A stretch of DNA of 64,000 bases from Litoditis marina (taxonomy: Eukaryota; Nematoda; Chromadorea; Rhabditida; Rhabditidae): contig OZ038439.1 in assembly GCA_964036275.1 (NCBI GenBank), positions 16,476,330 to 16,540,329 on the forward strand. The letters are read 5' to 3'. A model generated the notes under the pieces. It was given only the letters and a program-made list of their open reading frames with translations, was not told the DNA's origin and ran no database searches. Made by a program: the position numbers and the translations under genes. Shown in pieces: positions 36,149 to 48,100 of this stretch (positions are counted from its first letter, which is position 1; every line of letters begins with the position of its first letter).

Positions 36149-39100
36149 CTGAAGTCGTTTGATAAAAAAATCATAAATGTTTGGCATGACTACTGTAACT
36201 ATAAGACAACCCTTATAATGTATAGCTATGAACCGCATTTATACGGGGGCAACTGATTAGTTGTTTTGCTTTTACAGAGTGAAATTGTACCAGAAATTAT
36301 AGAATTTTAGTTACAATGTTAGAAGCACTCGATGACGTCTTTTCCAAATATTTTGACCCTTTTCATACGTTTCAAATGGAAAACGTGAAACTTTGATTCA
36401 CGGTACACTGTTGTTTTTTTCAGAAAGAAATAGTACCTCTGCACCGGCCGTGTGTGGTCCCTCTACAGAGGACAGAAGACGCGCCTTGGCCGCTTCCGGA
36501 ATACGGTCCCCGATCCGACCGCAACCGGAAAGACACTCCGCCCGGGTGTCGAATCTGAAATACAGGTCAGTCATTTCACGTGTTCACATTTCATCACGTG
36601 TAATCTTATGTGAACAAACAGAGGGAGTTTCTCAATAGTTGATGACCAAACTTAAAAATAAAATCAGCTGTCAGTCTTGCTTGCTTGCGAGAATGCAACT
36701 TGCTTGCGAGAATGCAAATATGTCCACATTCTCTCAATATTTGTTGAGTGGTTCCGGAAGTTTTCTATTCCTGTTTTATATGTTATCTGATTTGAGTTTG
36801 GTGACGGTTATTCCGTAATGCAGTAGTAGAGAAAAACCCATTAATTTCTGATCATAGAGCACTTTTTTTCAGAATTAAGCCACGCCCACCTGTTCTCGTT
36901 GCCCTCGCATCCTCCGTAGGTGAACGTGTGGCACTGTCCGGTGGCGAAGTCGTAGAACCATTTCTGTTCCATTGACTGACATGGTCCCGTAACGAACGGA
37001 AGTTTGCACACTACTGTAACAGAAATTTGGTCTGTGTCAGTTCTTTCCATAGGCTTGTTGAACAGAACTGTTTTTGTTAGAACATTTTGGGGTAAACATT
37101 CAATTTACTATCTCAGTAAGTTTACGATCATAATATTGTGATAGTTCAAAAATAGTTCCCGTTTGACCTACCCGCGGTGTTGACCAGAGTCAGACTCTGC
37201 ATTTTCTGCACACATCTGTTCTCGCAGTCCGTCTTGGACACGAATCTGTTCCCATTTCCTCTGCATCCAGAATACGTGAACTGGCGACACTCGCTGACCT
37301 CCTCGTCGAAGTACCACATGGAGATGGCATCCGAGCAGGGACCGGCCGAGCGGGGGAGAACACTAAAAATAAAGATAAATTGCAATTTCCTTATATTTTC
37401 TTTATTAAATGAGAGGGGCGGGGCTTAAATATACTTTGCAGAAAAACTAGAAAAGCGCATTGGGATCGCGTACGAACACGGACCGGCCGGCCGAGCGGGG
37501 CAGAACGCTGAAAACAAACTCAGCCTTTCTCAAAAGGGAACACTCAGGAATTTCGCCGAACGCCGAAGGTCGTGGGTTCGATTTCGGAGAGTGACAAATA
37601 AATGTTTAATTAAGAAAATTATTGTAAACACTCGCAATTATGGTTTCTCGGCTCGTTAACAAGCTAATTCACTTTTAAAAAAAATTCTGTTACAGAAATG
37701 TTATTGCTAAAAAGCAAAAGAATCATATTTGGTAGTTGGCGACTTGCCGGCGACACCGCCGGCGACCCGAAAGGTGGCGACTCGCCGCTCACCCCTACGG
37801 CGACATCGCCGGCGACATCGCCGGCGACCTCGCCGGCGACTCGCCACTGAATTCCATAGCATGTAATGTAGTTGGGATGTTGGAAACACTAAATTAGTCC
37901 TTAGATTGATTGGTCGTCTGACGTTGAAAAACGAGTTGACCCGACGGACCGTACACTGAGGTAGTTCAGGAATAATCTTTGAATCGTGCGCTTTAAAGTA
38001 TGAAAAATGTTAAAATATCAAAATTACTCAGAAAAGAGCGAACAAAAAACCGAAAATACAAAAGCCAAAGTTTGCGTGTAATGTAATGAAACGGTTAACA
38101 CATTCCTACTGTGGGGATGGATTGAATATACTAAGATATTCATAACACATTTAGATGTAGCTCGAACATCTTGTTTGAGCAGGAACACCGTGAATGTAGA
38201 TATTCACTTTCTCTACTGGGAACGACTATAAAGAAACTCACCAAACGTTCAGCTCATCATTCCACGAAGTTTCTTCGTTGCACAGAGACTCACATTCTTC
38301 GCGAGAGGAGAAACTGGAACAGAAGTGGTTTCAATCACAAAACCTGATACGGTACCTAGTTATTTTTGAGGTTTTGGAACAATTATTTATGTCCGGGCGT
38401 TGTCGGTTTCGTACTATACACAACAAAACTGAAACATACAGTATAACAGGAACTAACCGGTTTCCGTTGCCGCCACAGCCTGTGTACATCATCATCTGAC
38501 AGCCACCCTTCTCCTTCTCGTAATACCACTTGGTGACAGCCTGGTCGCAGTCGCCCTCGTCATGCGATTTATAGCAGACGCTGGCGTCACGGAACGCACC
38601 GCACGCACGCTCGCAGGCTTCCTTGAACAAATACAGTTCAGAAAAAGTTTCATAACTGCGAATTTCAGTGCCTTTGACTCTGTGATTCGTTCAACCGTAC
38701 TATAATTATGTATAATATGATATATTTGTTTTTTTTATATCACTCTCAATTATGTTTTTACCTCGCTGGTGAACTGGTTTGCGTTTCCGTCACACCCACC
38801 AAACTTGAATGCTGAACAGCTTCCGGTCTCAGCGTTGAAGCTGGAATAGTTGGGTGTTATTTGCGACAAATATGTTACAGAGGGATAGTAATACCTTAAC
38901 ACAATGAGAATGAATAGTAGTCATACGCATAGTACAGTTTTTGTACACTAATGTGAAAATGCTGATTCGTATTCAGATTTTTTAGGACAGTTAACAGACC
39001 TCCATCTGAGCAGATCTCCGAAACAGGATCCTCGTTCTTCTGGGAGAAGACACAACTCTGGAAGGGGGGCTGAAGGACGGTGAGGCACCGCGACTAGCTG

Positions 39101-42100
39101 CAAAAAACTGGATTACAAAGGGTGAAATAGTTGGAAGATGGTCGGAAAAACTCAAACATAAGTTTTTCATTGTTGAGAAGTACAACCATCACCGTTTTTC
39201 TCTATTATTTCTGGGTAACAGTATGACATATTTCAATGTATTCTCAGTTTCATTTTAGTTTAGTTGTGAGAGCATTCTTTTTTTCTGAAAAACACTACCT
39301 ACCGCCTTTCTCTCGTCTATCTGAATTCTCTGCAGAGTCTCGTCGTTCTGTTCCTCGCTGGCCGTCTGAATCTCCACCATCTCTGCACTGTTTCTCACAC
39401 TTTCTGTCTCTGGACTTTCTTCGAAGTCTTGTTCCATGACATTGAAATCCATCGGTTGGTCAGCGGCAATTCTCAGGTGAGAATCGTCTTGGAGAGTGAG
39501 AGCCTATACATAACATGTGAACCAAGAATGATTTCAAGGATGTGTGGAGAACAAGGCTCAGGTATTTTACTGTTACATAGTTTGGGGATAAAACCTGTTT
39601 AGGTTCTAAATGTTTCTCACAGACGAAACGAGGGTTTATATTTGAGTGAAGTCTCCCACGATTTTGATGGAATTAGGGAGAAAGTGTAGGTTTCACTAAA
39701 AACGTTTTTCACGAACGAAAGTTTTGGAATGTAACAAAGTGAGCAACACAACCCGAAACTCGAGATGAAGAGTCTTGCACACGACAAAGCTCTCTTAAAA
39801 AAGACACAGACTAATCCACATAGGTTTTACCCACCTGATGTGGCTGACACGTGTTCTGGCACTCTTCCAGCGTCTCGAATCGGTTGTCGTTTCCCTCGCA
39901 GCCGCCGTAGTAGAACTGCATGCATTGGCCGGCATTCGAGTCGAAGTAGAACATGGTCAGAAGGGCTCTGACAAAATAGTCAGCTCATTTTAAAACTCTC
40001 ATTTACATGCATCATAACGCCATAATACGCCATATTTAAAAGTTCATGTTCTGCGCGTTCAGCGAGTGGACCTTACTCCCCAAGAACATCCTAGTTTCGG
40101 AGATAAGTCGTGAATCACTGCTTTGTGAGATTGTGGTGTGCGTGAAGATAAACTGTGAAAGCTCAAAATTTGATATTGTGACGATGTTGTTTTGAGGTAT
40201 TGTATTCCAAGGGTCGGCCTCTTTGTGACAAGGCGATCACTACCTGATATAGTTCACACCTTTCCTACTGAGACTCCTACAGTAACCTTACAAACTTTCC
40301 GAAGGCTGTTGTGAAGGGTGAAGCACAAAATGTAGTTTATGGAAAATGCTCTCGCATATTTACTCTAGGTGACAAAGGAGAATGGTGTACTAAAATCTTC
40401 AATTTCTCCGATCAAAAGTAAATGAGCAAAAACGGCTTGGAAGTTTAGAAATCCTACTGTAGGAGTCTCAGTAGGAATGGAAAAGACTATAATGCAGCAT
40501 GTAGATCAGAACCACGCATTAACGGTATCCAACAGTCTGCGTCTCCTGGTTTTCTTTTCTGGGCTGTCGAACACAAAATTAGTAGCAGCACAATTTGTGA
40601 AAGTTTGAGTGCATATTAGCCAATCTTTATGTTGGTAACATGTTCTACACGTTCGCATTTTTTCTCACTTTGTGTTCTTTGCTCAAAGTTATACGCAACA
40701 GTTTGTCAGGTCAATAATGTAAACAGTAATTCTCAATCATTCATAAATTGAGTATCATTTATACCCGTTAACTATTTTGACCACTGAACTATTCTTCGAT
40801 AACTCATTGCTGTTGTTGTTCCAAATTGCGGGTATCGTTTGTGCTGATCTTCCGAACTCTTAACATCTTCATCTCCGTTTAACATTCGGCGAGATATCGT
40901 GTCACGCATTGTTTATCGTTTTTTTTTTTCTCATTTCAAAGACGTTTTCACTTTTCTTTCAGAATTTACAATCTAGAACATTTCCACACATTGTTTGTAT
41001 TCACAACGTTAGTAGTTGGTGAAATTTCGTTAGCATGCACAATCCATACTAGAGATGGTGAGGTCACGTCAATCATGACCACACCGCACGTTCTGAAATG
41101 CAAACGTATCTTTTGACGATGCATTCAGTTATTCGTGAAACTTACTTGCAGCGTCCGACCTCCTTGGGCAAGAAACATTTGTCCGAGGTAGTGGCGATTT
41201 CAGTATCCATAGCCACCATAGGCAGGGAAAGAGAGGGTACTCCATGTTGTTGAGGGTGTTGTTGTTCCCCAGATATCTTCGGCGTCTGCTCTAAAATGGT
41301 TGCGGTTAGAAACACACTTCGGTTACGTTTTATCACACGACATGCTTATCTACATATCTACCTAATACTACAGGGTTAGCGGGTTAGCAACTCAATACAG
41401 TAGGCCATGCGAGAGAGTAGACAAAACTAAGAGGGGTTAGACAGCACGACAAACGGGGTTACTCGGCTCACCGATCAACTGTACAGCGCTGTTTAATACT
41501 GAACTTTATTAAAATATAACCAATTTCAACAATCGGCAGGGAGTCTGACTGGGCAGTGTGCTGAGAGAATGAAGTATTGCATAGGGCGGTCGAAGGAACA
41601 TGGTACGGTAGGCAAAATACGCACTCGTACACGGTAACGGCTAAGAGAAGAAAGGTGTAACAACAACGAATACAGGACAAATAGAAAAGGAGAGAAAAGG
41701 GGTGAAAAGCAGATCATGGGGTGAATTGGATCAACTAGTAAACAGGGGTGTCGGCATGTGGTCCCTACTTACGTGCGCAGCGCGCCTGGCATTCCTCGAT
41801 GGTGCCGAACTTGTTGGTGTTGCCGAGGCAGCCACCGTACTGGAACTTCTCGCATTGGCTCGTTTGCGCGTTGAAGAAGTAGTAGGTGTGCTTGCCGGAA
41901 CAGGGACCCTGCACCTTGGGAAGGGTGCACACGTCTGGAATGCAGGAGTTGCAATCGACGTTTGCGTTACGTGAAAAGTTGTGAAAAAAAGAGTGAAAAG
42001 ACTTTCACGCGTTTATATTTGCTATAGACCTTTCTTGAACTTTAGAATTACACTTTTTTCGGTTCGTTTCATTTTTTCAGTTCAGATACAGAAACATATT

Positions 42101-45100
42101 GTGATTGAATTGCCGGATCTGAGCTCTACTCTTATTTCCACCCACCTCTGTGGTTGCTGCAGGCAGCCTTGCAGGCCATTTCGTTGTCGAATCTGTTGCC
42201 AGTTCCCTCGCAACCTCCGTAGTGGAATCGGTTACAGGTACCGTCGGCCTGAAAGAAGTTTTGATCTTCAAACTTTGATCTATAGAGCTTCTACAATTAA
42301 TCCTGACAACTTCTTCTTGAGAAAGAAGATACAGTTAAGTTTGATCTCTAAACCCCGATCTGTTAATATTCACATATAAAACGATGTTTTCAGAATACTG
42401 GTGATGTGCACACTCACGTTGTTGTAATACCACTTGGTTACGAAGTTGGTGCAAGATCCGGTGTCCTTGGCCTCGTCGCAAATGGAGTTGGATCCAGCGG
42501 GACCGTCTAAACAAAAGTCAACATTGATCAAATATATTCATTATTTATGGTTAGTTACTTTCTGCACACATTCAAAGTGTTAGAGCGAAATGTTAGTGAG
42601 AAATCGTCAAATAGCTCATCTAATTTATGATAAAAAGCTATGTTTGTACGAGCAAATCTCTCATCTATGATCTCTAGACAGCACTTTATTTTAACGTAAG
42701 TAATCTTGCGAGCTCATTCTCGATCAAACGAGCTCATTCAATTACAAAGGCTGTGTTTCAAAAGAACGCATTTCTGTGTAAATTTTAACCCTAATGTCAA
42801 AGAAGAATTCGTATTAGAGAAAGTAAACCGATCAGATATTTCACGTCACTTATGCTATATTTGGTTGTCAGATTGGATGAAACACCGTACCACAACGCGA
42901 AAATCAAAACCGTACAAATGTTGCACTGTGCACCCAACATCGCACTTCTTGGTATAACGTCAACTCATCATATCGAATTTCACTACGAAAACTCACAAAA
43001 TAGGGTGGGAGCAAACATAACCATGCTTCAGCTACGAAAAAAGCTTTCTTTACATGCGAAGCGTTATCACCTCGTTGTTCTCACGTTTTCTGTACGTGGT
43101 TTCTCACGTGAACTGATGGTGCTTTTTGAGTTACGTTAAGATGCAGCTAAACCGTCGTTAAGAACATACATATCGATATCAAAAACCGTTCGAAATAATC
43201 GATATTTATGCTTTCCGACCGACATTCTGCTTACCCATGGCGGTCGATTTAGCCGTGCAGAGTCCCTCGCACTCCTCCTTCGAGTGGAATCTGTTTCCGT
43301 TACCGCCGCAGCCGCTGTAGTTGAACTCGACGCAGCTGCCGGTAGCGACCTCGAAGTACCACTTGGGGAAGGCGCCCTTGCAGCGACCGACGTCCATGTT
43401 CAAATGGCAGGAATCGCGAGACTTGCCGCTGGCTACAAAAGAGGTCATGCCAATGGGAACAACACAGGAAAAACGGAGGGTACAGTTATCCTCCAGGAAT
43501 CGAAAACATGCAAATCAAAGAAGCTACCGCTCCCGAAGCAATATCTGGCAATCGGAACCAAATCAAAATCTATGGAGTGTAGTAATCGAAGCTGTTCCTG
43601 TTCCTAGACGTTTAATCAAATCTCTCCATGAGACGATGATAAGAAAATCTAGTGAAATGCAGATCAGTATAAATACACTGGAAACTATCTGAAAATACAT
43701 ATGTGGTAAACTTACAAGAAACTAGACCAGCATGACCAGCATGAGCCTGAGATTGAGATTGAACGGGAGCTAGAGGTGCACTCTCACGAGCTGGCTGACG
43801 GGGGTTCTCGCGGGCAGGTTGAGCGGGAGCTGGGGCAGCTGGAGTAGGAAACATTGAGTTTGAGAGAGGAAGATAGAGAGAGGAAAGAGAGGGAGTGGTA
43901 AGATGGAGTGTAAGAGAAAACGAGAGAGAGAGGAAGGAAGAGAGAGTGAAGGATACGGAGATGGATCTATCCAGTTTTGCCTTGCATGCATAGTTATACA
44001 TACCGTTCTGGTTCAGGAAACCACATCTCTGCATACATTCTTCAGAAGAACGGAATCTGTTCAGGTTACCGCCGCATCCTCCGTAGGTGAAGGTTTCACA
44101 GCTTCCTTAAATATCGTGATGTTAACAACGATGGGAAATAAGATTATCGATAAATCTATCATGTTGTTGGTTATTTTGTTACTCAGTAAGATTTTTGTTT
44201 CAGAAAATATAAAATTATGAACAAAATTCATGCACCACTTTAAAAGGGAGTCAAGTATTATGGTGTGCTCGCCGACCGAACTACAGTTCTCAATTGTTCA
44301 TTGGCCATACCTCTGTAGGCGTCGTAGAAGTATTGCTCAGAGTAGTCCTGGCACGGTCCAGCGTCCTGGTTGGAACGGCACACCTCTTCAAGGGTGGCTG
44401 AAAATCTTGCAATTAAGAAAATGATCTATTTTGATCACTGTAAACATCGGAAGGAGTTGAATGGTCCTGCAACAACATGGAAAACAAGTAACTAGGAGCA
44501 AAAATTAGGGTAGGATTGACACGAAGTTCTACCACATGAAATTTCCACCTGAATTGGGCGGTTTCTGTTCACAGGTGAGGCGAGAAATATTGTTTCAGCA
44601 TGAAAAGAGAGAAGAACAGCCTGGTAAATTTTAAAGCTCACGCATAGGTGGGCGCTGATCCTGGGATTGTTGGTCAGCAGGTCTTCTCATGTCCTGGGGT
44701 TGCTGGGGTTGCTGTTGAGGTTGCTGTTGCGGCTGTTGTTGGGGCTGCTGTTGGGGTTGCTGCTGAGGTTGAACTTGGGGAGCTGGGGTGGCGGGTTCGA
44801 TGACAACCTGGAAACAATGAGTCAGCCACATACCAAATCAATAACGGATTTTCTCCTCACGTGATTCCACGTAGACCGAGTTGGACAAATTTTTAGTATA
44901 CCTATTTACAGTAGTTTTACTACTTCTCATTCGGAACTCACGTAAAGTATATGGTTTTGGAGAGCGGGACTTTTGGAGAGAAACTTAGGAGCTGAATGAG
45001 ATTTTTGTTCTGTTATCATGAGAAAGAGTTGGATACCACCCTCACCTGCTGCTCGTAGACTGGCTCTTGTTCAGCAACTGGGGCCGGGGTATCGATCGGT

Positions 45101-48100
45101 CCGACGTCTTTGCAGAATCTCTGGAAACAGTAAACATTTAGTAATCTGTTATATTCTTCATCTTTTTCTTTTGTTTTTTCCCTGTTTTTCCTGTAATATG
45201 AACTCAAAATAGATGGATCGTACTTGGTTGAAGGCCCGTGTAGTTATAACTACTCAAATATAACTCTGTTAGAAATATATTTCACTTATCATACTGTACT
45301 AGTAATACTAAATACGTTATCCATTCATCAATACACGTTCTCGAGGCAGTACGGTACACGTTTACGTGACAACGTATCAAGTTGGCAGTTCACTATTTGC
45401 GAGAAAACTCACGCTGCACTCGTCCCAGCTGGCGAAGTTGTTCGAGTTTCCGAGACATCCTCTCCACCAGAAAGCGGCACAGAGACGAGTGTTGTGGTCG
45501 TAGTAGTATCTGAAAACTCTCATAATCGTTGTAGTTTTCACGTCAACTCCCTTCAAGTTTTAATATTCTCTTCTAACTAGCAAAGGAGAGGGGACAATTG
45601 AAGTATCGCCCCCTCCCCTTTAGTTGCCCCCCCCCCCCCGTAGCACTTCAACCCCCCACACAAGCTAAAACCTGAAAATCTAGGAGATGGGGGGGGGGTC
45701 AAAATTCAACTTCGACATTTACCATTAACCCCCCACCTGAGTCGGCGGGGGGTAGAACTTCAATGGTGGGGGGGGGGGGTGGTCAAACTTCAACGAGTGG
45801 GGGGCTGAACTTCAATACCGGAAATGTCTACTTTTCACCCCCCACCCTCAAACTTTTGTATTACAGGTGATAAATTGACTTATAACCCCCGGTGGGGGGT
45901 CAAACTACAATTTCCCGAACGCAATACAAATTCAGAGAGGTGGGGGGTAAAAAGTCAACGTTCCCAACGAGTAAATTTCAATGTAATGACGACTATCAAG
46001 TTTTGCAGTATACAAAAGGTGATCGGTATGTGAGCCGAGCGAGAAAACATGCTTTTTCACATTGTAAATGACAATGTTATTAACCATAACTTTAGTCTCG
46101 AGGGAATAGAAAATTAGGTTGAATTCTCACCTAGCCTGTTGTTCGGTGCATCTGGAAGGTCCTTCGATCTTGGGCAGATAACATCTTCCTGGAAAAAATT
46201 TCTATTTTCAAAAGATTGAAGTAAGTTTCATTATTTTTTTTACTTTCTCATTCTAAATCTATGATTATCACATTTTCAGAAAGTATTCAAAAGTTTTACA
46301 TCTAGTAACGATTAACGGTATAAAACCAGCGAACCTCTGCCGGGGGGCTCGATACAGATCTGTTCGCACATCTCCTTGGTCTGGTACTTGTTCTCGTTGC
46401 CTCCGCATCCGCCGTACCAGAACTGGTCGCAGCGGCCCTCCTTCGAGTCGTAGTACCACATCTATAATAGGTTCGCCGTGAAACATAGTCGTAGTACCAC
46501 ATCTATAATAGGTTCGCCGTGAAACATATAAAAATAAGAGTTTACTGTGTACTAGAGTACTATAAGGTGTATGTTCTTTGTAATTTCATTGACATCCTGA
46601 TAATTTTCAATGACAAAATGAGGGAGTAAAGTTTTGGGGCGATTTACCATTTTCGTTATTGTGGCTTACAGAATGAAGATATGACTTTAACATAGTTTCA
46701 GACTGCAATGACTATTATTCTGAGATTAACGTTTCTGAGATTTCTCAGTTAACGGCTGACTCAAAGTTGCGGGAAATTTGAAAGAAAATCCGAAAAACCA
46801 ACCAGCTTGTAGCCGCTGTTGCACACGTTGCCGGTGTCCTGGGGCAGTGCGCAGGAGCTGATCTGGAAACGAAAAGGCATTTAGGACCAAACTTAATTTT
46901 TTGATGATTCAGATGTTGGTGATCTTTTTTTTCAGTATTGCCGAATTCCGCTTGTTAAAAGGACACGATAAATACTATGAAAACTTGTCGAGCGGAACGC
47001 GTAGAGCTATATGTGAGTTGTGTTTGGGTTGATGATTGCGGCCTTATTTCATGCTTTTAACAAACAGAAAACTTCAAATACAGTTTTTTTTAATACTTCA
47101 TATACATTTTTTTCTATAAAAACTAAATTGTCGAGCCTACCTTGAGTGGGGACACGGTTCCGTCCATGATGAATGGCGGGGTGGTGGTGGCGGGGCAGCC
47201 GGCCTCGTTGGGTCCGCGAGCCTTCGTGATTCCGTCCGCGCAGCAACCGTACCTTTAATTTTGTAGTTTAGTCTTGAGTAATATCGATAATTCTATAGTT
47301 TAATGCTTTTTAAACAATGAATCAATCTAGGAGGATTGATACTATTGCATTTTCAATTCAGAACCCAAACTGAGAGTGTTTTAAGGTGTAGTTATACGTG
47401 ACTTTTCCATTTTCAAATTACTTTTATTATTTGTTTACCAATAGTTTCATCACTTCTATAATATGTTTCATGGCTCACTTTCCGTATCTGCAGTCGTCGC
47501 AACCCTCCATCTTGAATCCGAGAGAGGTGGTTTCTCCGTCGGGACAGCATCCGTAGCGGGTATATTGACAGGGGCATCCCTCCTTGTGGGGGCCGCGGGC
47601 CACGGTCTTTCCGTCAGGGCAGCAACCGTGCTGGCCTGAAAATCATCGAATATAATAGTTTAACTACATCAAAGTCCACGTTTTCATTCAATTCAAACAT
47701 AACGATAATAATGTTTTTCTCAATTTTGCAGTTTCACTTGAAGTACCAAGTTGGAATGCAGTTAATGTGAATTTGAGAAGATAGTAATGAGAAAGAGCAG
47801 GACTAAAAGTGAAGGAACGAGTAACACAATCACAAAATTGAGTAAGGTTTGAGACGGACGAGAAGAGTTTTCTCGGTGTACCCTATTTTCTATCAATAGG
47901 TCTCCATCTATCTATTCTTTCCCTTCACAAGTGAGTCTCAAATCAACTCACTCTGAGCGCAGGAGTCGGGGCAGCCGAAGTATCCGGATCCCTTGGCGGT
48001 CGACTTTCCGTCCGGACAGCATCCGTACTGAGCGAACTCGCAGCCGCATCCCTCGTTGTTGTGACCCTTGGACACGGTGGTTCCGTCGGGGCAGCAGCCG

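Noticed and set aside
44667..44864. Leucine/glycine-rich frame on +
   Set aside because: It is the complement of the papilin (PQQQ)n linker exon.
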